Assembly: GCF_009764265.1 (NCBI RefSeq)
Contig: NZ_RWIR01000041.1
Span: 1 to 64,000 of the forward strand
Direction of reading: 5' to 3'
Length of the DNA: 64,000 nucleotides
DNA from: Pseudomonas sp. PB101
Lineage (GTDB): Bacteria; Pseudomonadota; Gammaproteobacteria; Pseudomonadales; Pseudomonadaceae
In this document: one piece after another, positions 8,376 through 18,000 of the stretch
Numbering within the stretch: position 1 is the first letter of the stretch
Layout of the letters: each line of letters starts with the position of its first letter
Made by a program: the position numbers and the translations under genes
Notes under the pieces: model-generated
Databases searched by the model: none
What the model saw: only the letters and a program-made list of their open reading frames with translations
Told to the model about the DNA's origin: nothing

Positions 8376-9803
8376 TTATCCCGCGGAGGTCACCCTCGCA
8401 GCCTGCGCAGGGTGACGCGACGTCACCAGGCCAATAAAGGAAATTGCCAGCGCCAGGCCAATGGTCGTGCTCACTTCGGTACGGTGCTCCGGGGTGATCA
8501 TCATGACCGCCAGCGCTGCGCAAATGAACACGATCACCAGCCACGTCAGCCATGGAAACAACCACATGCGAAAGGTCAGCTCGACGTTCTGCCGACGCAA
8601 CATCCGGCGCATGCGCAGCTGTGACACCGCAATGGCCAGGTACACCAGCAGGGCAATGGCGCCGGAGCTGGCCAGCAGGAAGTCAAACAGCCCGGCGGGC
8701 ATGAAGTAGCTCCACACGGTGATCGCCGCGCCCAGCACGGTGCTGGCGATGACGGCCGCCCGCGGCACGCCTTCGGAGGACGTTGCCTTCAACGCCTTCG
8801 GCGCATCGCCACGACGGCCCAGCGAATACAACATGCGCGAAGCGATGTAGATCGAGGAATTCATGCAACTGGCCACGGCGATCAGCACCACCACGTCGAC
8901 CATGAACTTGGCGTGGGGAATGTTCATGATTTCCAGTGCCCGCTGGTAGGAGCCGACCTGGGCGAGCAGCGGATCGTTCCAGGGCACCACGGAGATGACC
9001 ACGAAAATCGACAACAGGTAGAACACGCCGATGCGCCAGATCACCGAGCGCGTGGCCTTGGCAATGTTCTGCGAGGGATTGTCGGATTCGGCGGCGGCGA
9101 TGGTCACGGCCTCGGTCCCGATGAAGCTGAACATGATGGTGATGAAGGCGCCCACCACCGCCGACAGGCCGTTGGGGGCGAACCCGCCGTGTTCGGCCAT
9201 CAGGCCGCTCAAGCCGCTGACTTCCCGTTCGGGCACCCAGCCCATCAGCACGGCAAAACCCACGCCGATGAAACCGATGATCGCCACGACCTTGGCCATC
9301 GCGAACCAGAACTCGAATTCACCATATTTGGACACGCTGAACAGGTTGGTCACCACCAATGCAATGATCGACACCAAAGCGAACAGCCAGGCATCGATCC
9401 CGGGAAACCACTGATTCAACACATGACCTGCGGCCAGTGCTTCGATGGGAATCACCAGCACCCAGAACCACCAATAGAGCCAACCGATGGTGAAGCCCGC
9501 CCAACGGCCGATTGCCTGGTCGGCATAGGTCGAGAACGAGCCGGTGTCCGGGTTGGCCACCGCCATTTCACCGAGCATGCGCATGACCAGAACGACGAGC
9601 AAGCCTGAAAACAGATAGGCCAGGAGGACTGCTGGGCCGGCGGCTGCAATGGCATGTCCCGAGCCAACGAACAAACCGGCGCCGATAATACCGGCGATTG
9701 ACAGCATCGTTACGTGACGAGGCTTGAAGCCCTGCGCCAATTGGCCACTCGAATCCTTGGAGCTCGGGCTAATCATTGGTTTTTTTTCTCTGCTGATCGA
9801 CAT
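8376..9803 (-). CDS. gabP: GABA permease
   Basis: A 475-residue APC-superfamily transporter with 12 predicted membrane helices. HVTMLSIAGIIGAGLFVGSG and the GSFSTYADQAIGRWAGF segment closely follow E. coli GabP, as does the long WLYWWFWVLVIPIEA helix. It would import 4-aminobutyrate with protons. No gabD or gabT is adjacent. The flanking gaps on both sides point to single-gene transcription. Confidence 0.85.
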   Translation of the reverse strand: MSISREKKPMISPSSKDSSGQLAQGFKPRHVTMLSIAGIIGAGLFVGSGHAIAAAGPAVLLAYLFSGLLVVLVMRMLGEMAVANPDTGSFSTYADQAIGRWAGFTIGWLYWWFWVLVIPIEALAAGHVLNQWFPGIDAWLFALVSIIALVVTNLFSVSKYGEFEFWFAMAKVVAIIGFIGVGFAVLMGWVPEREVSGLSGLMAEHGGFAPNGLSAVVGAFITIMFSFIGTEAVTIAAAESDNPSQNIAKATRSVIWRIGVFYLLSIFVVISVVPWNDPLLAQVGSYQRALEIMNIPHAKFMVDVVVLIAVASCMNSSIYIASRMLYSLGRRGDAPKALKATSSEGVPRAAVIASTVLGAAITVWSYFMPAGLFDFLLASSGAIALLVYLAIAVSQLRMRRMLRRQNVELTFRMWLFPWLTWLVIVFICAALAVMMITPEHRTEVSTTIGLALAISFIGLVTSRHPAQAARVTSAG

Positions 9804-10387
9804 TTAAGCGAGTTGGCAGGGGCAACGGGTCATCACTGTTGCCTGCCGGGATTCCTGCAAGAGGGACCCTTCAAACGCTGCAGTTCTTATCAAACCCATC
9901 ATCGCGATGTGGTTATTTAGGATGAAAAGATGCGCCACCTTACCCGGCCTGCCCGACGATTCAGTTACCTGTTCGCGTCACCTCCTTGTCTGATATCGAC
10001 ACCTGCAGATTCAGTGTTCACGATGAGCACCAATAAGTCATGAAATGGCCTGGCGCAGGCATTGTGTTTTGTTGAGGATTCTGCGAGGGCTGGATGTTGA
10101 TCAGTTAAAGGGTGGGGTCGCGCGGACGTCGAGCTGCGTATGCTTGCGGGGGCTGCTGTTCTGACCGTACCTGGCCTTTCGGATGTGACGACGTTTGACA
10201 CGAGCTGCATGCCCTGGCTAGTCGGCGCATGTCAGCTCGATGGAAGGGTTAGGTAGTAGCCTGAGGTCAAGAGTAGCATCGCTGAAGGTCAGCTCTTGGC
10301 CGATCGCTGCCTGTCACTACAGACTGCAATCGACCCAAAGCAAACATCATTAAACTGCGTTGATCACCGTGCCAATCGCATCCTGGT
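9804..10387. other. Intergenic region upstream of gabP, no gene seen
   Basis: These 584 bases hold only short open frames without ribosome sites or recognisable products. The left part should contain the gabP promoter. The right part contains one copy of the dispersed Pseudomonas-style repeat (10288-10341). Confidence 0.6.
10288..10341 (+). repeat. Dispersed intergenic repeat, copy 1
   Basis: The core CTCTTGGCCGATCGCTGCCT is followed by ATCGACCCAAAGC. Copies with the same order of elements lie at 24281, 25991, 33586 and 35688, with weaker ones at 49911, 50513, 51409 and 52313. All lie between genes. Confidence 0.6.
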
Positions 10388-10948
10388 TCAGGGCTGTTGC
10401 GAGTCTTGCGACAACGCATGAATTACACCCGCAACCATTTTTTCAGCACTGTTCATCCCGTCGATGCGCAAGACTGACGCCGTTTGCTCTGATAGCCACG
10501 CCTCGTGCCACGCTCGGTTGCGTCCTGAGAAGTTCGGATCATCATACTGCGAGGCCCATTCCCTAAAGGCCACATGTATCCCATGCATGCCCCCTCCAGG
10601 CGCTATGCGATCGCCAAAACGTTCCTTTTCACGCCTGGCCAGTCGCTCTAGGCGAACAGGAGTTGGTGTCACAACGAACACAATCAGATCAACAGAGGCA
10701 ATCAGCGCTTCTCCCCACCCCATACAAGAACCGGTCAGCACCCAGTCTTCGTCGCCGAATGTTTGCTGGATCATTGACACACGCTCACCGGAAGGGCGCT
10801 TAGTCGTAAAAGGCGGGTTGGTGGGCATCCAGAAATAATCATCGACATCGACGTGTCGTACGCCGAGCAGAGTTGCGAGGTTTTGACCCAACGTGGTCAC
10901 GCCTGCACACGATGCACCAGTAATGTAAATCCGCAATTTTTCCTCCAT
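10388..10948 (-). CDS. P-loop nucleoside/shikimate-kinase-like protein
   Basis: A 186-residue single-domain P-loop protein. The phosphate loop reads GASCAGVTTL (about 11-20), with Val where the canonical Walker A lysine stands, a substitution seen in a group of adenylate-kinase-like proteins. HVDVDDYFW (about 32-41) is a likely substrate-binding strand and the later ARREKERFGDR a lid-like basic region. It probably phosphorylates a small molecule in the cytoplasm. It is followed on the same strand by a second, canonical P-loop kinase-like gene. Substrate unknown. Confidence 0.6.
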   Translation of the reverse strand: MEEKLRIYITGASCAGVTTLGQNLATLLGVRHVDVDDYFWMPTNPPFTTKRPSGERVSMIQQTFGDEDWVLTGSCMGWGEALIASVDLIVFVVTPTPVRLERLARREKERFGDRIAPGGGMHGIHVAFREWASQYDDPNFSGRNRAWHEAWLSEQTASVLRIDGMNSAEKMVAGVIHALSQDSQQP

Positions 10949-11017
10949 GAATACAAATCGGTTTCAAGGTTCGCGAGAGATCCGTGCCGATGGATCATCG
11001 TCCTGCGAACGACTGAT

Positions 11018-11554
11018 CTACTCAAGACAGGCTTCAGGCGCGGCGGGCAAGCTATTGAGAAACTCGGCGATCTGCCGGCTACTGCGCAAGTGCAGCGTAG
11101 GAATCTGCGGACCTATGGCCAAGCGCACCGCCTCGATGCCAGGACGGTAGCCGCGATCAAAATTCCATACGAATTTCAGGAAAGTCAGGAATTCCCGATC
11201 AAGCTTCTCTGAGCAACCGGCTGCAAGGTCAGCGCGAGGACGGTTCATGACACTGCGCAGGATCACCCTGGTGAAACAGGTGAGTCGCGGTGTGTCGAGC
11301 CAGATAATCAGATCGGCACGGGGTAAGCGAAGATCAAAGGTACGCCGCGCATAGTTGCCTTCACAAACCCAGGCATCAGCAGTGATCGCTTCGGTGACCC
11401 GTGTGCGGAACTGCTCGGCGTCGGGTTCGACCCAACCGGGCTCCCAGAACAGTTTGTCCAAGTGCACCACGGGCAAGCCAAGGCGTTTGTCGAGGGCGCG
11501 GGCGAGCGTCGATTTGCCGCTGCCGGCATTACCCAAAATTACAATCCGTTGCAT
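11018..11554 (-). CDS. FlaR-like P-loop kinase (DNA topology modulation family)
   Basis: A 178-residue P-loop protein with canonical Walker A GNAGSGKST (8-16), HLDKLFWEPGW (31-41) and CEGNY (about 65), features of the adenylate-kinase-like FlaR/DNA-topology-modulation family. The family name is historical and a small-molecule kinase role is more likely. It lies upstream of the similar protein at 10388 on the same strand, 69 bases apart, as if a diverged duplication or pair. Confidence 0.7.
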   Translation of the reverse strand: MQRIVILGNAGSGKSTLARALDKRLGLPVVHLDKLFWEPGWVEPDAEQFRTRVTEAITADAWVCEGNYARRTFDLRLPRADLIIWLDTPRLTCFTRVILRSVMNRPRADLAAGCSEKLDREFLTFLKFVWNFDRGYRPGIEAVRLAIGPQIPTLHLRSSRQIAEFLNSLPAAPEACLE

Positions 11555-11732
11555 GGAGACGTCCTGTCGCGAAAAAAGCCGGCAATTGTGCAGTCTTTGG
11601 AGGATCAGTCAAAGGCTTATGGGCGCCTGCAACTCAGGAATGTTTTTTATGCTGTGCTATTTGTTGGTAGGCGCAATACGGTCGCCGCACACTCGCTCCA
11701 CGTCTGATATCAATCTCCAAAGGATTAATGCC

Positions 11733-12080
11733 ATGGCCAAGTACCTGATCTCCTTTCCAAGCGCCGCGATGGTTGTGCCCAAAGGCGAGTTGGAGGCAGT
11801 AGGGCACGACGCACACGCCGTAATCGAAGAGGCGAAAGCCGCCGGCGTCTACGTCTTCGGTGGGGGGATCGACGAAGGCGTACCCCCTGTCCTCGTCGCA
11901 GCAGATGGTGCAGTAGCCGAGGGCGGCTATCCGTGGGCGCCCACGCTCGATGGCGGCTTCACTGTGCTCGAACTGCCTTCACGCGTAGAGGCGGTCGCGT
12001 GGGCCGCGCGCCTCGCGAAGGCCTGTCGTTGTGATCAGGAGTTACGCGTCTTCGGGTTCGACCCGCGGTCTTTGGCGTGA
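11733..12080 (+). CDS. YCII-domain protein
   Basis: A 115-residue protein with the YCII ferredoxin-like fold. MAKYLISFPSAAM starts the first strand, followed by GVYVFGGGIDEG and DGGFTVLELPSRVEAVAWAARLA, the usual family pattern. The ATG at 11733 is chosen from the AAAGGATTA ribosome site. Family members are small dimeric enzymes or domains of sigma-factor partners. No sigma gene is adjacent, and function is unknown. Confidence 0.75.
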   Translation: MAKYLISFPSAAMVVPKGELEAVGHDAHAVIEEAKAAGVYVFGGGIDEGVPPVLVAADGAVAEGGYPWAPTLDGGFTVLELPSRVEAVAWAARLAKACRCDQELRVFGFDPRSLA

Positions 12081-12173
12081 AGGGTTAACGTAATGGGGAC
12101 TCGACAAAGCGATTCGTCTACGTCCCCACTTTCAGATCACGCGAGTTCCTTCGCGATAACGATGTGATTCGAA

Positions 12174-13469
12174 TTACAGCAACGAAATCGGGTAACTGAT
12201 GAACAGCCGGTTCTCGTCAAACTCGTTGGTGCTGAAGTCTCTTCGGATGCTGGAGTTGCGCCATTTGACGCTCAGGTTTTTCAGGGTGCCAGACTGAATC
12301 ACATACGCCAGTTCCGATTCGCGGCCCCATTCCTTGCCATCCGTGATAGCGCCCGTGTGCACGTTATCGCCGCTCAAGTAGCGGTTCATCATCGTCAACC
12401 CCGGGACACCGACGGTTGCGAAATTGAAGTCGTGACGAACCTGCCAGGAGCGTTCCTGCGCGTTATCGAAACTGGAGTTGTAGCTGTCGTTCGCCAACGT
12501 GCCGCCACTGGCACCGTTAACCCGCATCCACGCGGTATCGCCGGTGAGCTTTTGCAAGCCGACATAAAAGGTGTTGCCCCCCAGTTTTGCGGAGAACAAA
12601 CCGAAAGCGGTCTTGTTGTCCATATCGCCGGCCAGGCTGGCACCGTTTTCCTTGCCAACGAAGTAGCCCATGTTGGCGCCCAATGTCCAGTCGCCCACCG
12701 GTTGGCTGTGATTGAGGCTGAAGTATTGTTGCTGGTAGATGTCTTGAAGTTCGTCGTACCAGAGTCCAACGGTAGTGCGCTTTTCGTTGAACGTGTATTC
12801 GCCGCCGCCGAAGTTGAAACGGTCAGAGGTGAACGCCGCTTTGCCGTTCATGGACATGTCTTCCATGCTGGCATCGTTGCGCGGGCTGTTTTGCCTGATT
12901 TGACCGCCATACAAGGTCAACCCGCCGATCTCCTGGGAAGTGATCTGCGCACCACGAAAGGTCTGCGGCAACGAACGGCCGTCATCAGAACGGAGAATCG
13001 GCAGCGTGCTGACCCATTCGCCGACTTTCACCACCGTTTTTGAAACCTTGGCCTTGGCGGCAACGCCTAGCCGTCCAAAGTTGTCCGCTGGACGCCCATC
13101 GTCATGGATCGGCAGCAGTTGCGTGCCGCCCGTGCCTTTGCCCCCGTCGAGCTTCTGCGAATAAAGCCCCAGCACATCAACGCCGAACCCTATCGGACCT
13201 TGGGTATATCCGGAACGGGTATCGAGGATGAAGTTTTGCGTCCACTCTTCAGCTTTGCCTTGTGGTGCGGCTGGACGCGGGTAGGCGGGGTTGACGAAGT
13301 TGCGGTTGATGTAAGCGTTGCGCAGGTTGAGCGTGCTGGTAGCGCCCTCGAGAAAGCCGCTATTTTCATCGGCATGAACGGCCGTTGCCAGGCCGGCACC
13401 GAGTGCTGCGGTCAGGCCGATCAATGCGTAATGCGCGGGAACGTTACGGCGAAAAACAGAGTGATGCAT
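12174..13469 (-). CDS. OprD-family outer-membrane porin, likely for quinate/aromatic acid
   Basis: A 431-residue OprD/Occ-type porin with signal peptide (about 1-33, ending AVHA-DE). It opens with GFLEGATSTLNLRNAYINRNF, the OprD family signature, and its strands run to a C-terminal ISYPISLL. It is the last gene of a leftward set after an MHS transporter and aroQ, so it probably admits quinate or shikimate-like acids across the outer membrane. OprD paralogues are numerous and the substrate is inferred from neighbours only. Confidence 0.88.
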   Translation of the reverse strand: MHHSVFRRNVPAHYALIGLTAALGAGLATAVHADENSGFLEGATSTLNLRNAYINRNFVNPAYPRPAAPQGKAEEWTQNFILDTRSGYTQGPIGFGVDVLGLYSQKLDGGKGTGGTQLLPIHDDGRPADNFGRLGVAAKAKVSKTVVKVGEWVSTLPILRSDDGRSLPQTFRGAQITSQEIGGLTLYGGQIRQNSPRNDASMEDMSMNGKAAFTSDRFNFGGGEYTFNEKRTTVGLWYDELQDIYQQQYFSLNHSQPVGDWTLGANMGYFVGKENGASLAGDMDNKTAFGLFSAKLGGNTFYVGLQKLTGDTAWMRVNGASGGTLANDSYNSSFDNAQERSWQVRHDFNFATVGVPGLTMMNRYLSGDNVHTGAITDGKEWGRESELAYVIQSGTLKNLSVKWRNSSIRRDFSTNEFDENRLFISYPISLL

Positions 13470-13600
13470 GAGGGGGATCTCGCTGTGAATTATTATTTTT
13501 TTGGCGTTTTTTTACAGTTGGCGACTGAATTTCAGGCGCAGGCGGCCCTGGCAAGCATCTGCCGAGGGACCGCCGAGTCAGCGTTGAGCGAAGAGGGGTG

Positions 13601-14056
13601 TCAGCTGTTGGTTACTTGACGACGCAGCAAGTCGTCGATGGCCCTGATTGCCAGCGGGTAGCCGTCGGCGCCCATGCCGCAGATCACCGCATTGGCCGCG
13701 CCAGACATGATGGAATGACGATGCAGCTCATCCCGTGCATGGATGTTCGACAGATGCAGCTCAATCAGCGGTGTGCTGAGCAGCTTCAGGGCATCGAGCA
13801 CCGGAATCGAATGAAACGACAAGCCGGCCGGGTTGATGATCAAGGCTGCGCCTTGCTCGAAGGCTTCTTGAATCCAGTCGACCATCACGCCTTCGTGGTT
13901 GGTCTGGCGAAAGTCGCAAACCAGGTCAAGTTCCTCGGCCAGCCGTTCACTGCGTTGACGAATCTGATCGAGCGTTGTGTGGCCATAGATGTGCGGCTCA
14001 CGACGACCCAGCAGGTTCAAGTTAGGGCCGTTAAGGATGAAGACGGTGCGGTTCAT
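13601..14056 (-). CDS. aroQ: Type II 3-dehydroquinate dehydratase
   Basis: A 151-residue AroQ-type dehydratase that interconverts 3-dehydroquinate and 3-dehydroshikimate. The N-terminal FILNGPNLNLLGRREPHIYG carries the catalytic Arg and Tyr of the mobile lid, and ELHLSNIHARD supplies the catalytic-base histidine region. It lies 15 bases after an MHS transporter and before an OprD porin, so it is probably the catabolic (quinate) copy rather than the housekeeping one. Confidence 0.9.
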   Translation of the reverse strand: MNRTVFILNGPNLNLLGRREPHIYGHTTLDQIRQRSERLAEELDLVCDFRQTNHEGVMVDWIQEAFEQGAALIINPAGLSFHSIPVLDALKLLSTPLIELHLSNIHARDELHRHSIMSGAANAVICGMGADGYPLAIRAIDDLLRRQVTNS

Positions 14057-14071
14057 GATCGTCCTGTTGCG

Positions 14072-15442
14072 TTATTTGGAAAGAAGGGCTGGAGCGGCAG
14101 TCGCGTCCGCGTCAGGTGCTGCGACGGCGTTCAGGTCGATGCCGCGGGTTTCCGGGCCGATCAGGATCATGGCCAGCGAGATCAGGTTGATCACGGCGCA
14201 CAGCGTCACCAGAGGCCACGGCGAGTTGTTCGACTGACTCATCAGGTAAACCGCGATCATCGGCATCGGACCGCCAATCACCAGGTTGGCGCCGGTGTAG
14301 GCCAGTGCCGAGCCCGAGTAACGAACCTGGGTCGGGAAGGCTTCGGCAAATGCCACCGGCTGGATGCCGCTTTGAAACTGGGTGAAGCCCAAAAACAGCC
14401 CCATGATTGCCATGATGGCGGCGACGTTCAGCGTGTTGAGAATCGGGAAGTAGACGAACAGGATCAGCAAGGTCATGCACGAACCAAACGCCAGCGCCTT
14501 TTTACGCCCCCAACGATCGGACAGATAACCACCGGCCAGTGCACCGAAGATTGCGCACATGTTCGCCACCATCAGCGACATAAAGCCTGTCGACTGGCTG
14601 AAGCCCAAGTGCTTGGTCAGGTAGCTGAGGGAGAAAATCACGATCAGGTAGAACAGCGCAGCGGGGGAGCAGAAGAAAAACATCAGGCGCAGGATGGTCT
14701 TGTAGTGGCTGCCCACGGCGGATTTGAGCGGACTTTTTTCCTGCTTGACCGGGGTCTTTTTCAGCGCGACGAAGGCTGGGGTTTCATCGACTTTCAGGCG
14801 GATGTAGATCGCAACCACCACCAGTACGAAACTCATCAGGAACGGGATTCGCCAGCCAAAGCTTTCGAACCGCTCGCTTGAAAGGGTTGCTGCCAGGCCC
14901 ATCAGCACCCCGTTGGCCAATATCTGACTCAATGGTGAGCACAATCCGAGCATGCCGGAATAACGCCCGCGGCGGTCGGGTGTGGCGTGCTCCAGCGCCA
15001 TCAGCTGCGCCCCGGTGGACTCACCGCCCAACGCGAAGCCCTGAATGATCCGCAGCAGTACCAACAGGATCGGCGCCCAGACACCCACCTGACCATAAGT
15101 CGGCAGCAGCCCCATCAGCACCGAGGCCAGACCCATCAGGGTGACGGTGGCGAGCATCAGGTTGCGGCGGCCCAGTTTGTCGCCGAGGTAGCCACAGGTA
15201 ATGGCGCCCAAGGGGCGAGCGGCAAGGCCCACGCCAAAGGTGGCCAGCGAGGCGAGCAGGCCGGCCGTCGGCTCCATGGCCGGGAAAAACAGCTTGGGCA
15301 GAATGGTCGCAGACACCGCGCCATACAGGGTGAAGTCAAACCATTCCAGGGCAGTGCCAATGGTCGCGGCGGTCACCGCTTTGCGAGGCATGCGCAAATC
15401 ATGAGTCTCGTGACTGGTTGTGCTCATTGAGGTGCTCGTCAT
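14072..15442 (-). CDS. MHS-family metabolite:H+ symporter (quinate/shikimate type)
   Basis: A 456-residue MFS transporter of the MHS family, with 12 membrane helices. The first helix TALEWFDFTLYGAVSATILP and the GYLGDKLGRRN loop are characteristic, and FGWRIPFLMSF follows helix 6. With aroQ and the OprD porin it forms an uptake-plus-dehydration unit for quinate or shikimate. A LysR gene is divergent from it, 150 bases away. Dicarboxylate specificity cannot be excluded. Confidence 0.82.
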   Translation of the reverse strand: MTSTSMSTTSHETHDLRMPRKAVTAATIGTALEWFDFTLYGAVSATILPKLFFPAMEPTAGLLASLATFGVGLAARPLGAITCGYLGDKLGRRNLMLATVTLMGLASVLMGLLPTYGQVGVWAPILLVLLRIIQGFALGGESTGAQLMALEHATPDRRGRYSGMLGLCSPLSQILANGVLMGLAATLSSERFESFGWRIPFLMSFVLVVVAIYIRLKVDETPAFVALKKTPVKQEKSPLKSAVGSHYKTILRLMFFFCSPAALFYLIVIFSLSYLTKHLGFSQSTGFMSLMVANMCAIFGALAGGYLSDRWGRKKALAFGSCMTLLILFVYFPILNTLNVAAIMAIMGLFLGFTQFQSGIQPVAFAEAFPTQVRYSGSALAYTGANLVIGGPMPMIAVYLMSQSNNSPWPLVTLCAVINLISLAMILIGPETRGIDLNAVAAPDADATAAPALLSK

Positions 15443-15544
15443 TGTTTTTATGGTTACGGGTTACCCCTGCGGTTCCGTTCGGCATAGGCGCGGGCAGGAA
15501 GCGTCGAAGTGAGTAGACATTAGCGCATCCCGTGCGCAGAATAA

Positions 15545-15570
15545 TTATCGAAATCCAGACAAATAGATAA
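15545..15570. promoter_or_regulatory. Dyad in the MHS/LysR divergent promoter region
   Basis: TTATC (15545-15549) and GATAA (15566-15570) face each other across 16 bases, 23 bases before the LysR start. LysR proteins commonly bind dyads in such divergent gaps. This is a weak call because the arms are short. Confidence 0.3.
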
Positions 15571-15592
15571 GCTGGCCTTATAGGTAGGGTTC

Positions 15593-16477
15593 ATGGAACT
15601 GCGTCACCTGAAAGCCTTTGTGGTCGCCGCCGACTTGCAGCACTTCAGTCGGGCAGCGGAACAACTGGGTATTGCGCAACCGGCGCTGAGCCAATTGATG
15701 CGTACGCTTGAGTCCGAACTGGGGCTGGCATTGTTCCGCCGGGAAAACCGCGGTGTCGCGTTGACCGCGGCCGGTGAGGCGTTTTTGCCCCATGCGCGGC
15801 AGTCAATCGAGTCCAGCGAACTGGCGATTGCCGCCGCCCGGCGTGCTCGGCGCGGCGAGGTGGGCGAGATCAACATCGGCTACCACTCAGCGTTGTTCGA
15901 GGCCAACCTGCCGCAATTGCTGCGGCATTACTTCAGCACGTTCCCCGAAGTCAAAGTGTCGCTGGTGGACGCGGGGATCCGCGCGCAGTTCGATATGTTG
16001 CTGGACCACAAACTGGACCTGGCCTTCGCCAGGGTGTTCAAGGATCACCTGCCGGATCGTCTGCGCACCCATCACTTCAGTCAATCGAGGCTGGTTTTAC
16101 TGATCCCGGACAACCATGAACTGGCCGACTGCTTCACCGGAGAACTGGCGACGCTGCGCCACGAGAAATTTGTGTTTTTGCAGGACAGTGCCGGCATCGG
16201 CCTGACGTCGCACACCCTTCAGGCGTGCCGGCAAAACCAGTTGCACCCCGAGAACATCATGCATGTGCCGTCACTGATGAGCATCCCCGGGTTGGTGGCT
16301 GCGGGTATCGGCCTGAGCATCGTGCCGGAAACGATGACCCGGCTGACCATGCCCGGCATCCGCATTGTGCCGCTGGTTCAGCCGGAAATGGTCAGTGAAC
16401 TGTCGCTGATTTCACGCATCGATGAGCGTTCCAGTGCGGTGCTGCACTTCATCGAGGAGGCACATGGATGGGGATGA
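15593..16477 (+). CDS. LysR-family regulator, probably of the quinate transport operon
   Basis: A 294-residue LTTR with the N-terminal HTH (MELRHLKAFVVAADLQHFSR, ALSQLMRTLESELG) and a two-lobed effector domain (about 90-290) starting GEINIGYHSALFE. It is divergent from the MHS-aroQ-oprD genes, which are its likely targets. The effector may be quinate, dehydroshikimate or protocatechuate. The DHA2 gene downstream (77-base gap) may also be controlled. Confidence 0.85.
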   Translation: MELRHLKAFVVAADLQHFSRAAEQLGIAQPALSQLMRTLESELGLALFRRENRGVALTAAGEAFLPHARQSIESSELAIAAARRARRGEVGEINIGYHSALFEANLPQLLRHYFSTFPEVKVSLVDAGIRAQFDMLLDHKLDLAFARVFKDHLPDRLRTHHFSQSRLVLLIPDNHELADCFTGELATLRHEKFVFLQDSAGIGLTSHTLQACRQNQLHPENIMHVPSLMSIPGLVAAGIGLSIVPETMTRLTMPGIRIVPLVQPEMVSELSLISRIDERSSAVLHFIEEAHGWG

Positions 16478-16554
16478 TCGCGATCCGTCCGATGATGCGC
16501 GCCTCTGTCGATAGTAAAGTGGCAGTCGAAGTCTTGACTCAACAGGGATGACCT

Positions 16555-17946
16555 ATGTCTCAACGCCGTTCGATGTGGATTGCCCTGTTGGTCGCCGTCA
16601 CGTTTTTCATGGAGAACCTTGATGCCACCGTGATCGCCACGGCGCTGCCGGACATGGCCAAAACGTTTGGCGTGCCGGTGGTGGATGTGAACATCGGGAT
16701 GAGCGTCTACATGCTCGCGGTGGCGGTGTTCATCCCCATCAGCGGCTGGTTGGCGGATCGCTTTGGCTCACGGCTGGTCTTCAGTTCGGCGATCGTGCTG
16801 TTCAGCCTGTCCTCGCTGATGTGCGCAATGAGTGGCAGCCTCGAAACCTTTGTCGCAGCCCGCGTGCTGCAAGGGATCAGCGGCGCGATGATGGTCCCGG
16901 TCGGGCGCCTGGCCGTGCTTCGCAGCACCGAGAAGAAAGACCTCGTGCGGGCGATATCCTTCATTACCTGGCCCGGTCTGGTGGCGCCGGTGCTCGGCCC
17001 GCCCTTGGGCGGTTTCATCGTCACCCACGCTTCCTGGCCGTGGATTTTCTACCTCAATTTGCCGTTGGGCGTGCTGGCGTTGGTGGCCGCGCTCTGCCTG
17101 ATTCCCAAGCAAGAAAACGTCGTCCCGCGAACCTTCGATTTCAGTGGTTTTCTGCTGGCGGGCAGTGCCAGTGCCGCGTTGCTGTTTGGCGTAGAGATGC
17201 TGGGGCAGGGCCAGGCCAATCTGCTCCACGCACTGCTACTCAGTGGTGCAGGTCTGGTGCTCGGCGTGCTGGCATGGCGGCATATGCGTCGACATGCGCA
17301 GCCGTTGCTGGCGCTGGGTGTTTTGGGTATCCGTACTTTCAGCGTGTGCCTGTGCGGCGGGTCGATTTTTCGGATCGCCATCAGCGCCTTGCCGTTTCTC
17401 CTGCCGCTGATGTTTCAACTGGCCTTTGGTCTTTGCGCGTTGGATGCGGGCTTGTTGGTGCTGGCAGTCTTTGCAGGCAATCTGGCGATGAAACCGTTCA
17501 CCACAGCGGTGATGCAACGCTGGGGTTTTCGCCCGGTGTTGATGGTCAATGGTGTCCTTGGCGTTATGGCGATTGCAGCCTGCGCCTTGCTCGATGAACA
17601 GATGAGCAGGGCGCTTATCCTGGTGATTTTGTTTGTCGGTGGCTTGTCCCGCTCGATGCAGTTCACCGCTTTCAACACATTGGGATTTGCGGACGTGCCC
17701 AAAGAGCAGATGAGCGATGCTTCAACCCTGTTCAGCATGTTCTTCCAATTGAGCATGGCAATGGGGGTTGCCGTGGGCGCGTTGCTGTTGCGCCTGGCCA
17801 TGAGCATCCATGGCAATACCGGGCAAGCGGCGACGGGGGACTTTCAGCTGGCGTTCCTGTGTGTGGCGGCGATTGGTGCGATTGCACTGCTGGACAACCT
17901 GCGATTGCCGCCGAAAGCGGGCGAGTCGGTCTTGCAGCGGGCATGA
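16555..17946 (+). CDS. DHA2-family (EmrB/QacA) MFS efflux transporter
   Basis: A 463-residue MFS protein with about 14 helices. FMENLDATVIATALPDMA is the DHA2 motif in helix 1, GWLADRFGSRLVF the motif A loop, and RVLQGISGAMMVPVGR and GLVAPVLGPPLGGFI the antiporter motif C region. It would expel toxic compounds, perhaps aromatic acids given its neighbours. It ends at a strong bidirectional terminator facing pcaG. Confidence 0.85.
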   Translation: MSQRRSMWIALLVAVTFFMENLDATVIATALPDMAKTFGVPVVDVNIGMSVYMLAVAVFIPISGWLADRFGSRLVFSSAIVLFSLSSLMCAMSGSLETFVAARVLQGISGAMMVPVGRLAVLRSTEKKDLVRAISFITWPGLVAPVLGPPLGGFIVTHASWPWIFYLNLPLGVLALVAALCLIPKQENVVPRTFDFSGFLLAGSASAALLFGVEMLGQGQANLLHALLLSGAGLVLGVLAWRHMRRHAQPLLALGVLGIRTFSVCLCGGSIFRIAISALPFLLPLMFQLAFGLCALDAGLLVLAVFAGNLAMKPFTTAVMQRWGFRPVLMVNGVLGVMAIAACALLDEQMSRALILVILFVGGLSRSMQFTAFNTLGFADVPKEQMSDASTLFSMFFQLSMAMGVAVGALLLRLAMSIHGNTGQAATGDFQLAFLCVAAIGAIALLDNLRLPPKAGESVLQRA

Positions 17947-17955
17947 GAAAACGCA

Positions 17956-17994
17956 GGGCCGGGTGTTGAGCGCGAAAGTCTCAACACCCGGCCC
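17956..17994. terminator. Bidirectional terminator between the DHA2 gene and pcaG
   Basis: GGGCCGGGTGTTGAG and CTCAACACCCGGCCC form a perfect 15-bp stem with a 9-base loop, filling the 54-base convergent gap. No long T-tract follows on either side, but the stem is very stable and should separate the two converging transcripts. Confidence 0.8.
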
Positions 17995-18000
17995 ACTCGT

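Noticed and set aside
12094..12128. A possible terminator after the YCII gene (TGGGGAC/GTCCCCA)
   Set aside because: The stem is only 7 bp around a 21-base loop with no T-tract, too weak to call.
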